This document shows, piece after piece, positions 56,829 to 64,000 of a stretch of DNA of 64,000 bases. Within the stretch, counting starts at the first letter, position 1; every line of letters begins with the position of its first letter. The stretch is taken from the NCBI GenBank assembly GCA_048184675.1, contig DBEYYM010000006.1:1-64000 (forward strand). The letters run 5' to 3'. The notes beneath the pieces were generated by a model. That model had not been told where the DNA came from and made no database searches. It saw nothing but the letters and a program-made list of their open reading frames with translations. This DNA is from Evtepia sp048184675 (lineage in GTDB: Bacteria > Bacillota > Clostridia > Oscillospirales > Oscillospiraceae). Position numbers and translations under genes: made by a program.

Positions 56829-57767
56829 TTACACGTCTTTGAGCAGGTCCAGCTGCTTCTGGAAGAGGTCGTTGCGCCAGCGGAGCTTTTCCTCCCCCTG
56901 GCCGGGGGCGTACTGGTAGATGCCGCTGCCGGTGGTGACCCCTTTGCAGCCCTCATCGGCCAGGCGGCCCAGGAGAGGGCTGTTTTCCTCTGTCCCCAGG
57001 TCGGCAAAGAGGTAGTCGCTGACCGCCCGGAAAATGTGCAGGCCCCCCAGGTCCACAGCCTCCAAGGGGCCCAGGATGGGGTAGCGGAACCCGGGGCCGT
57101 ACTTCATGGCCGCGTCGATGGCCTCAGGGGTGGCGGCCCCCAGCTCCAGGATGTGGAGGGCCTCCCGCAGGACGGCGTACTGGAGGCGGTTGCCGACGAT
57201 GCCCAAAATGTCCTTATCCACGATGACAGGCTTTTTCCCCAGGGACAGGGCCAGGTCATAGACCTGCTGGGCGGTCTCCTGGCTGCTGGCCTCCCCCTTG
57301 GTGACCTCCACCAGGGGGATCAGATCCGGGGGATTCCACCAGTGCATGCCACAGAACCGCTCGGGGCCGGTGACCGCCTGGGCGATGTCCGTGACCCGCA
57401 GGCCGGAGGTGTTGGTGGTGAGGATGGCCTCTGGGGGGACCAGGGCAGAGACGGTGCGGAAGAAGGTGTGCTTTACAGACAGATCCTCGGCGATGTTCTC
57501 CACCACAAAGTCGGCGCCTTCATAGACGGCGTAGTCGGTGGTGAAGGTCAGGCGGCCCAGAATGGCGTCCACGGCCTCGGAGAGGCGGCCCTGCTCCTCC
57601 AGGGCGGCCAGGGACTGGGCGATTTCCTCCCAGGCCCGCTCCAGGGAGCTCTCCCGGCGGTTCCACAGGGTCACTTCATAGCCCTGCTGGGCGAAGAGCC
57701 GGGCCAGGGTGACCCCCATGGCGCCGGCGCCCGCCACCACGGGGCGGCGAAAAACGTGTGCTGGCAT
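56829..57767 (-). CDS. 3-hydroxyacyl-CoA dehydrogenase
   Basis: NAD-dependent oxidoreductase of the 3-hydroxybutyryl-CoA type, 312 residues. The Rossmann motif is VVAGAGAMGVTLARLFAQQG at residues about 10-29; the catalytic segment is RFCGMHWWNPPDLIPLVEV near 135, followed by the helical C-terminal domain (NRLQYAVLREALHILELG). ATG at 57765-57767 follows AGGAGG. The AraC gene lies 25 bases upstream on the same strand, and a MaoC hydratase and a CoA-transferase diverge from it, so the enzyme belongs to a local acyl-CoA pathway. Confidence 0.92.
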   Translation of the reverse strand: MPAHVFRRPVVAGAGAMGVTLARLFAQQGYEVTLWNRRESSLERAWEEIAQSLAALEEQGRLSEAVDAILGRLTFTTDYAVYEGADFVVENIAEDLSVKHTFFRTVSALVPPEAILTTNTSGLRVTDIAQAVTGPERFCGMHWWNPPDLIPLVEVTKGEASSQETAQQVYDLALSLGKKPVIVDKDILGIVGNRLQYAVLREALHILELGAATPEAIDAAMKYGPGFRYPILGPLEAVDLGGLHIFRAVSDYLFADLGTEENSPLLGRLADEGCKGVTTGSGIYQYAPGQGEEKLRWRNDLFQKQLDLLKDV

Positions 57768-57792
57768 GGTGTTTCCTCCTTTGGTGTGCAGG

Positions 57793-58716
57793 TTACAGGG
57801 CGTCCCCCGGCCCCCGCTGGAGACGGCGGTGGCGATACTGGGTGGGGGTGAGCCCGGTTTTTTTCCGAAAGGTTTTGCCAAAATAGCTGGCGTCCCCAAA
57901 GCCGCAGGCCTCTGCCACCTGGGCCACGGGGAGGTCGCTGGTCAGCAGCAAGTGGAGGGCGTGCTCCAGGCGCTGGTTCATCAGGTACTCCATGGGGGAG
58001 ACCCCCAGGATCCGGCGGAAGGAGTTTAGGCAGGTGTTCCGGCTGACGCTGGCCGCCTGGGCCACCTGGTCCAGGGTGACCTTCTCCTGAAAGTGGTCCT
58101 GGAGGAAGGAGATCATGGCCTTCACCCGCACCTGGTCGGTGCGCTGGGCCAGGGTCAGGTCGTGGCGGGGGAGCTCCTGGGCGTGCTCAAAGATCCCCTG
58201 CCACACCTGGCACATGAGCTGGTGGATGCGCAGCTCATAGGCGCCGGTCTCTGTTTGGCTCAGGGCGTAGGCCTGGCGGAGCTGGTCCAAAATCTGCCGC
58301 TGCCAGGGCAGGTGGGGGGAGAGGGTCAGGCTCCGCAGCCCCTGGCTGCCCAAGAGGGGGGCCACATATTTCTGATAGATCCGGCTTCGGGGCGGGGCCA
58401 GGAAGGCCGCGTCCATGATGACGGAGAACATCTCTGCGTCGGGGGTGTGCTTGGCCGGCTCGGCCATGTGCAGGACGTTGGCGTTCTTCACAATGCCCTG
58501 GCCGGCGGTGAGGGTGTAGTGCTCGTTCTCCACGTAATACTCCATGGTGCCCTGGGTGATGACGTTGAACTCCAGCTCCGGGTGCCAGTGCCAGTGGATG
58601 CCCCGCAGGTCGAACTCGTCCATGATATCCAGGTAGAAGCGGATGGGGTAGTCCTCGCTCCCCTGAAGGTCCAGGGCCATGAGGGTGTGGTCGGTGAGGA
58701 TTTCGGTGACCTGCAT
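57793..58716 (-). CDS. AraC-family regulator with cupin sensor domain
   Basis: A 307-residue regulator: N-terminal cupin-like domain (HWHPELEFNVITQGTMEYYV near residue 42) and C-terminal tandem AraC helix-turn-helix (about 205-300: VTLDQVAQAASVSRNTCLNS, VAQVAEACGFGDASYFGKTF). The ATG at 58714-58716 is five bases after GGAGG; a GTG two codons upstream sits on the ribosome site. It is divergent from the MaoC-CoA-transferase operon and precedes the dehydrogenase, so it most likely controls both. Confidence 0.9.
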   Translation of the reverse strand: MQVTEILTDHTLMALDLQGSEDYPIRFYLDIMDEFDLRGIHWHWHPELEFNVITQGTMEYYVENEHYTLTAGQGIVKNANVLHMAEPAKHTPDAEMFSVIMDAAFLAPPRSRIYQKYVAPLLGSQGLRSLTLSPHLPWQRQILDQLRQAYALSQTETGAYELRIHQLMCQVWQGIFEHAQELPRHDLTLAQRTDQVRVKAMISFLQDHFQEKVTLDQVAQAASVSRNTCLNSFRRILGVSPMEYLMNQRLEHALHLLLTSDLPVAQVAEACGFGDASYFGKTFRKKTGLTPTQYRHRRLQRGPGDAL

Positions 58717-58885
58717 AGGCACCTCCTTTGTGAAAAAGTACCAGAGGATTGGGAGATAATCCGATGTGTTTCCGTGGAAAAGATGATATTATACTACCAT
58801 AGGAACGGAAGAATAACAAGGGGGTGGCAGAAAGTTCCCTTTTTGCCTTTCCCCACCCTATGACCACAAAAAAGGAGGATCTCCC

Positions 58886-59311
58886 ATGGCACTGCATTTT
58901 GAGATCGGAAAGAAGTTTACCCTCACCAAAACCTTTGCCGAAAGCGACGTCTATCTCTTCGCCGGGATCATCGGGGACCTCTTCCCCGCCCATGTAAACG
59001 AGGAGTACTGCAAGAAGATGCCCTACAAGACCCGCCTGGTTCACGGCTGCCTGACCTTCAGCCTGTGCTCCACCGTCAGCGGCATGGCGGGGGTGGACAG
59101 CGGCCACGATATCCTGGCCATGGGCTATGACCAGGTGAAGTTCTTAAAGCCCGTGTTCTTCGGGGACACCATCACCGCCACCTATTGGATCACCGAGGTC
59201 AACGAGGAGCGCAGAAAGACCACCGGCCAGTGCGTCATGACCAACCAGCGGGGGGAGACCGTTCTCACCTGCCTGCACTACATGAAGGTCATCGACCCAG
59301 TGGAGGCCTGA
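58886..59311 (+). CDS. MaoC-like (R)-specific enoyl-CoA hydratase
   Basis: A 141-residue hot-dog-fold hydratase. The catalytic Asp/His pair is in GIIGDLFPAHVNEEYC near residue 30, and the conserved LVHGCLTFSL follows. Enzymes of this type hydrate crotonyl-CoA-like substrates to (R)-3-hydroxyacyl-CoA. AAAGGAGG precedes the ATG. The CoA-transferase gene follows after 16 bases; together with the dehydrogenase they could interconvert hydroxy-, enoyl- and oxo-acyl-CoAs and release free acid. Confidence 0.9.
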   Translation: MALHFEIGKKFTLTKTFAESDVYLFAGIIGDLFPAHVNEEYCKKMPYKTRLVHGCLTFSLCSTVSGMAGVDSGHDILAMGYDQVKFLKPVFFGDTITATYWITEVNEERRKTTGQCVMTNQRGETVLTCLHYMKVIDPVEA

Positions 59312-59327
59312 CGGGGAGGGCACAGCT

Positions 59328-60671
59328 ATGAACAAGTGGCACAAAAACTATCTGGCCGACGCCTATCGGGGCCAGACCCCCAGGCAGCTGTACCAGGCCC
59401 GCCTGGGCACCGTTCAGGACGCCCTGGACCTGATCGCCGACGGGGACTGCATCAATTGGTCCACCCACGGCAGCGAGCCCAAGGTCTTCCTCAGCCACCT
59501 GCACACCATCGCCCCCCGGCTGGAAAAGGGGGTGGAGTGCTGGAACACCATCAGCCGCTACGAGTACCCGGTGACCAGCGACCCGGCCCTGGCGGGGAAG
59601 TTTCACATCAACACCTTTTTCTTCGACAAGTGGTCGGTGGCCGCCCGGGGCAGCGGGCTGTACTCCCTCTTCCCGGTGGACCAGCACAACTACGGCCAGG
59701 AGATCCAAAAAGCCCTGCCCCCCAACGTCTTTGTGGCCCAGGTGTCCCCCATGGATAAGCACGGCTACGTGCACCTGAGCTGTGACCTGATTATGACCCT
59801 GGAGAACCTCTACCGGGCGGACAAGATCATCTTTGAGGTCAATGCCCGCACCCCCATGGTCTGGGGGGAGAATGCCCTGCCGGTGTCCATGGCCGATGTG
59901 ATCTATGAGGTGGACGAGCCCATCTTCCAGCTCAGCGACCCGCCCATTGGGGAGATTGAAAAGACCATTGCCGGCTACGTTTCGGACATGGTCCAGGACG
60001 GGGACTGCATCCAGCTGGGCTTCGGGGGTATCCCCAACGCCATCGGCTTTAACCTGATGGAAAAGCATGACCTGGGCATCCACACCGAGCAGATCGGTAC
60101 CTCCATGGCCCACCTGATGGAGTGCGGAGCGGTGACCAACCGGTATAAGAGGATCGACAAGGGGATCACCGTGGGGTCCTTCATCTCCGGGGACAACTTC
60201 CTCTATGACTTTGTGGACCAGCACCCCCGGCTGTGCGTCCGCCGCAGCCGGTACACCAACGACCCCTACGTCATTGCCCAAAACGACAACGTGGTGTCGG
60301 TGAACGCCTCGCTGCAGATTGACCTCACCGGCCAGGTCTGCGCCGAGTCCATCGGGCCCCTGCAGCACTCGGGCACCGGGGGCGCCACGGACTTTGCCTG
60401 GGGGGCCTATCACTCCCAGGGGGGCCGGGCCATTTTGGCCCAAAGCGCCACCACCAAGAAGGGGACCCTCTCCCGCATTGTGCCCATTCTGGACCCGGGG
60501 GCCATCGTCTCCGTGTCTCGGAACCTGACGGATATGGTGGTCACGGAGTACGGCGTGGCCAAGCTCCGCCAGCGGACGGTGAAGCAGCGGGTGGAGAACC
60601 TCATCGCCGTGGCCCACCCGGATTTCCGGGCCGAACTGCGGCGGCAGGCGGAGAAATATATGTATTATTAA
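59328..60671 (+). CDS. Acetyl-CoA hydrolase/CoA-transferase family enzyme
   Basis: A 447-residue class I-like CoA-transferase of the 4-hydroxybutyrate/butyryl-CoA:acetate type. The likely catalytic Glu is in GIHTEQIGTSMAHL near residue 245, preceded by LGFGGIPNAIGFNL, and the CoA-binding GTGGATDFAWGAYHSQGGRA lies near 350. Its reaction swaps CoA between an acyl-CoA and acetate, saving ATP. The exact acyl group is not set by sequence. It ends the MaoC operon, followed by a very strong terminator. Confidence 0.9.
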   Translation: MNKWHKNYLADAYRGQTPRQLYQARLGTVQDALDLIADGDCINWSTHGSEPKVFLSHLHTIAPRLEKGVECWNTISRYEYPVTSDPALAGKFHINTFFFDKWSVAARGSGLYSLFPVDQHNYGQEIQKALPPNVFVAQVSPMDKHGYVHLSCDLIMTLENLYRADKIIFEVNARTPMVWGENALPVSMADVIYEVDEPIFQLSDPPIGEIEKTIAGYVSDMVQDGDCIQLGFGGIPNAIGFNLMEKHDLGIHTEQIGTSMAHLMECGAVTNRYKRIDKGITVGSFISGDNFLYDFVDQHPRLCVRRSRYTNDPYVIAQNDNVVSVNASLQIDLTGQVCAESIGPLQHSGTGGATDFAWGAYHSQGGRAILAQSATTKKGTLSRIVPILDPGAIVSVSRNLTDMVVTEYGVAKLRQRTVKQRVENLIAVAHPDFRAELRRQAEKYMYY

Positions 60672-60687
60672 GTTGGGTTGAGACGAA

Positions 60688-60729
60688 AAAATAGCTATCA
60701 AAAGGTACACCTTTTGATAGCTATTTTTT
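60688..60729. terminator. Strong terminator after the CoA-transferase
   Basis: AAATAGCTATCAAAAGG-TACA-CCTTTTGATAGCTATTT with T-runs on both strands. A related half, TCAAAAGGTGTAC, recurs at about 60837-60849. Confidence 0.9.
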
Positions 60730-60931
60730 CAACCAATATCATACAATAGGCTGAACAAAAAGGCAAGGCCTGCGAAGGACATTTCAGAAATTTCTGCCAA
60801 ATAGTATTGTGGCGGGGACGGCAGCTTCCCGCCGTATCAAAAGGTGTACTTTATGGTAGTAGGGAGGTGCTGCGAGGGATATTTTTTAGACCCCGCATAA
60901 ATTTTTTTATTCTTAAAAGGAGGAACACGCA

Positions 60932-63900
60932 ATGAAGAAGCGAATTTTGTCATCAATAATGGCGTTGTGCTTGATGATGACATTGCTGCCGGTGACGGCG
61001 TTGGCGGCGAGCGATGACAATACAAACCTGCCAGAGGCAGATGAAAATGGCGTTATCAAACTGGATAATGACTATGAAGTTAGCACACTGGACCCGAACA
61101 CAACCTATGACCTGAATGGATATACCCTGACCTATAACAGTGCAAGTGCTGTTATAGTTACCAATGGTAACACCTTGACCTTTAAGGACAGTTCTGTCAC
61201 TGGAACTGCGCGTGGAGGCAAACTGGTGTTGAAGGGTAAGACTAGTGTTACAGATGCATATCTTAGTCCTGAGGCAGGAGGTACTGTTAATGCAAGTAAC
61301 ATTACCATCGCCTGTAATACCACGGCTTTTTTTCCTAAGGGAAATGCTGCGGCGGTAAATATTACAAGCTGTGATGTAACAGCTGCATGTTATTGTGTTG
61401 GAACGAATGCCGCTACAGTGGATAACTATGGCGTCAAGATTACATTAAAGGACTCTACTTTTACCGCTACAAGCACTGATTATGATAACTGCGCTGTTTA
61501 TATTAATGTAGAAGGTACGTTGGATATTGATAACTGCAATATCACCGGCGACCGTCAGGCTGTAATGGTCCGCGCAGGCGATGCTACCATCACAAATAGT
61601 ACACTGACCGTGACCGGAAATTATTATACCACTAATGGTAGCGATTCTCGTGCGAACGGAGCATGGTCCGCCGGCAATGAGGTTACTTCCTCCGCCCTGG
61701 TGGTTGGTAACTATGTGAATGGAACTACAAACTCGTATACGGATGATGCTACCGTTACGCTGGTTGACACTAAGGTAACGAGCACAGCCAGCGTTCCCGC
61801 CATTTATGTTGACGCAAACCAATCTTATAGTGCGGAAGTGAATGTCTCCGGTGCAAACACCAAGGTTACCGGTGCGGTTACGGAAGGCCAATATGCTTCA
61901 AATGGCAGCAGTAGTAATACAGAGCAAATTGATATCACCATCACTGCCGGTACTTTTGTCGATTCTACAAACAATAAAGCTGATGTTTCAAAATATTACC
62001 CCAAAGATGCGCTTCTGAAGCAAGATAGTGATGGCACGGTTGTGGCGGCTGAAGCTGCCGATGGGAAATTGGCTGTTGCCGAAGTCAATGGCGTGAAGTA
62101 TTCTTCTCTCGCGTCCGCCATCAACGCCGCCGGAAACATTGCGGCTACCGTGACCCTGCTGGCGGACACCACTGAGGACATCATCATCGGCGAAAACCAG
62201 AATATTATCCTTGACTTGAACGGAAAGACCATAACTGGTCAGGTTCAAATTGATGCTGACTTGACTATTCAAGATTCTGCTGGTCAAGGCAAAATCACAT
62301 CTTCTGGTGTAACGATTGGTGTGGGCAATTATGATAAAAACGATACTTCGAAGAATACGACTGGAAAGCTGGTCCTGAATAGCGGAACGATTGAAAGTAC
62401 AGGCGGTTATGGTGTTGCTGCTTTCAATGGTAGTACGGTAATTGTGAATGATGGTACGATTACATCTAAAGATTCCGCCTTGTCCGGGAATAACACCTTG
62501 GGCGACATGAATTTTGAAGTGAATGGTGGTACGTTGACTGCTGCACAGGGTCCTGCCATCTATATGCCGGGGCAGGTTAAGCTGACTGTTACTGGCGGCA
62601 CATTAAATGGCGGTATTTCTCTGCGTATGGGCCAGGTTGAGATTTCTGGCGGTACTATTAATGCAATTACTAAGAATATTGATTCCCCAAAGGAATATTA
62701 CAATTACTCCGGCAACGCATGGCTCCCGGATGCCCTATATGTATTCGGCGGCACATATACCTCCGATAATGAGACCTACGGTAATTCTTTGAACCTGAAG
62801 ATTACTGGCGGTACTTTTAACTGCACCAATGGACAGGGCAGCGCCGTGGCGATTTATGACATTGCCAAGACGAAGCAGGAAACTAAGATTGAAATCTCTG
62901 GTGATGCGGTTTTGATTACCAATGCGGAGAACCGTAGTGCTTATCAGGTATTGTCACTTGAGGATATTGGCGTGACAACTCCTGCTACGGGCTATGGCCA
63001 GAGTAGCCTGGCGGGCCAGGTTAATTCTGCTATCTCCGGCGGCAGCTTCTCCACTTCCGTCGCTGAGTATGTGGTTAAGGGCCTGAACGCCGAACTGGTC
63101 AAGTCCAGTGGCAACGCGCCCTACAGCTACTACACCAGCATGGAAGAAGCTTTGAAGGACGCTCAGACCGGCGACACCGTCAACAACCTGGCAAGCAGTG
63201 ATGATGGCAGCAACACAGCTTACACTGTCACGCTCAACTATGGTTACGGCAATAAAACGATTACCGTCAAAACCAATACCATCACGCTTCCCACAGCCAG
63301 CCGTCCGGGTTACCGTTTCCTGGGCTGGGCCGACACTAGCGGCAACATTTATCGTGCTGGCAATACTGTGGACATTAAGACCGACACCACCTTCACCGCC
63401 CAGTGGCACAAAAACGCTTCCCCCGCTCCCAGCTACTCTGTGTCCACCCCCACTGCCGCCAACGGCACGGTGACAGTCAGCCCCTCCAGCGCGCAGAAGA
63501 ACGCCATGGTGACCATCACTGTGAAGCCCGACACGGGCTATCAGCTGGCCGGCCTCACCGTCACCGATGCGAACGGCAACCGGCTGACCCTGACCCAGAA
63601 GAGCGACACCCAGTACACCTTCACCATGCCCGCTTCCAAGGTGACTGTGGAAGCCACCTTTGAGGAGATCCCCCAGGTCCACGTGTGCCCCGCCGAGAAG
63701 TTCACCGACGTGGACACCACCCAGTGGTACCACGAGGCCATTGACTATGTCATCGAGGCCGGCATGATGAACGGGGTTGCCGCCGACAAGTTTGCCCCCA
63801 ACAGCACCACCACCCGGGGCATGATCGTCACCATCCTGTACCGCCTGGAGGGCGAACCCGCTGTGGCAGGGGCCTCCGCCTTTACCGACGTGGAGAGCGG

Positions 63901-64000
63901 CGCTTGGTACGCTGACCCCATCGCCTGGGCTGCAGCCAAGGGCGTGGTGAACGGCACCTCTGCCACCACCTTCGACCCCAACGACCCCATCACCCGGGAG
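60932..64000 (+). CDS. Large beta-helix / SLH-domain surface protein (3' end outside window)
   Basis: An open frame of 1023 codons running off the right edge. Signal peptide MKKRILSSIMALCLMMTLLP ending near ALAAS; residues about 40-690 are a Thr/Asn/Gly-rich right-handed beta-helix (ITISGGT-like turns such as LKITGGTFNCTNGQ); about 760-830 is a Listeria-Bacteroides repeat (GYRFLGWADTSGNIY); then a beta-sandwich near 840-910; then one full SLH domain (FTDVDTTQWYHEAIDYVIEA) and the start of a second (FTDVESGAWYADPIAWAAAK). SLH domains bind secondary wall polymers, so it is non-covalently attached. AAAGGAGG precedes the ATG at 60932. The beta-helix half is AT-richer than the SLH half. Confidence 0.9.
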   Translation, partial: MKKRILSSIMALCLMMTLLPVTALAASDDNTNLPEADENGVIKLDNDYEVSTLDPNTTYDLNGYTLTYNSASAVIVTNGNTLTFKDSSVTGTARGGKLVLKGKTSVTDAYLSPEAGGTVNASNITIACNTTAFFPKGNAAAVNITSCDVTAACYCVGTNAATVDNYGVKITLKDSTFTATSTDYDNCAVYINVEGTLDIDNCNITGDRQAVMVRAGDATITNSTLTVTGNYYTTNGSDSRANGAWSAGNEVTSSALVVGNYVNGTTNSYTDDATVTLVDTKVTSTASVPAIYVDANQSYSAEVNVSGANTKVTGAVTEGQYASNGSSSNTEQIDITITAGTFVDSTNNKADVSKYYPKDALLKQDSDGTVVAAEAADGKLAVAEVNGVKYSSLASAINAAGNIAATVTLLADTTEDIIIGENQNIILDLNGKTITGQVQIDADLTIQDSAGQGKITSSGVTIGVGNYDKNDTSKNTTGKLVLNSGTIESTGGYGVAAFNGSTVIVNDGTITSKDSALSGNNTLGDMNFEVNGGTLTAAQGPAIYMPGQVKLTVTGGTLNGGISLRMGQVEISGGTINAITKNIDSPKEYYNYSGNAWLPDALYVFGGTYTSDNETYGNSLNLKITGGTFNCTNGQGSAVAIYDIAKTKQETKIEISGDAVLITNAENRSAYQVLSLEDIGVTTPATGYGQSSLAGQVNSAISGGSFSTSVAEYVVKGLNAELVKSSGNAPYSYYTSMEEALKDAQTGDTVNNLASSDDGSNTAYTVTLNYGYGNKTITVKTNTITLPTASRPGYRFLGWADTSGNIYRAGNTVDIKTDTTFTAQWHKNASPAPSYSVSTPTAANGTVTVSPSSAQKNAMVTITVKPDTGYQLAGLTVTDANGNRLTLTQKSDTQYTFTMPASKVTVEATFEEIPQVHVCPAEKFTDVDTTQWYHEAIDYVIEAGMMNGVAADKFAPNSTTTRGMIVTILYRLEGEPAVAGASAFTDVESGAWYADPIAWAAAKGVVNGTSATTFDPNDPITRE

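Overview
The window looks like a piece of chromosome from a GC-rich member of the Clostridia, most likely an Oscillospiraceae-type gut anaerobe. This is inferred from strong GGAGG ribosome-binding sites, dense operons with ATGA/GTGA overlaps, a reverse rubrerythrin, an [FeFe]-hydrogenase, an acetyl-diaminopimelate (DAP) lysine route, ECF vitamin transporters (BioY, ThiT), sortase-linked surface proteins and an SLH-domain protein. No database search was run, so the species is open.

Layout. 0-4.5 kb (minus): a clipped coiled-coil protein, a P-loop ATPase, glucose-6-phosphate isomerase, a PFL/UPF0210-ACT pair and an HD nucleotidase. 4.7-7.4 kb (plus): mtaB, thyA and folA. 7.5-9.8 kb: a small membrane protein and two tandem LuxR-type regulators. 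9.9-14.1 kb: an M20 deacetylase diverging from dapH, with dapF further on; between dapH and dapF lies a 1.3-kb AT-rich insertion-like island bounded by 14-bp direct repeats. 14.2-18.2 kb: a Na+/solute symporter behind an attenuator-like leader, an ADP-ribosylglycohydrolase/Nudix pair, a DUF523 protein and an ArsC/Spx-like protein. 18.38-18.76 kb: a compact convergent pair, a 35-residue hydrophobic peptide and a small RNA sharing one bidirectional terminator, with the layout of a type I toxin-antitoxin module. 19.0-23.8 kb: XRE regulator-comEC, holA, rnmV and reverse rubrerythrin. 24.2-28.7 kb: a LytTR regulator followed by a pilus-like locus with two sortases and two surface proteins. 28.8-32.3 kb (minus): an [FeFe]-hydrogenase and an FeS/FAD partner. 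32.8-35.8 kb: metY-like enzyme, an EamA transporter and an RluA-type synthase. 35.8-37.75 kb (minus): a DUF4234/SHOCT membrane protein and a lipoprotein. 38.2-43.9 kb: polA, a 0.9-kb repeat-rich gap, then rimI-GNAT-tsaD. 44.1 kb: tRNA-Thr(CGU). 44.4-50.8 kb: a six-gene operon of two ABC half-transporters, a YgbA-like protein and a complete ECF transporter (S, T, fused A-A). 50.8-54.3 kb (minus): bioY-bioB-bioD-bioA behind a BirA-type operator. 54.5-56.8 kb: a LURP-one protein, a TPP riboswitch with thiT, a candidate small RNA and a lipoprotein. 56.8-60.7 kb: 3-hydroxyacyl-CoA dehydrogenase, an AraC regulator, a MaoC hydratase and a CoA-transferase. 60.9 kb to the end: a large beta-helix/SLH surface protein cut by the window edge.

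How parts fit together. MtaB and TsaD act successively on A37 of ANN-decoding tRNAs. ThyA and FolA form the dTMP/folate cycle. DapH, the M20 enzyme and DapF would make meso-DAP by the acetylase route. BioY and ThiT are S components without their own ECF module here, whereas the 48-51 kb ECF system has dedicated T and A parts. The most notable observations are the candidate type I toxin-antitoxin module, an identical-core dyad (AGTTAG-N6-CTAACT) in front of both the LytTR gene and the ABC/ECF operon, and several families of intergenic palindromes.
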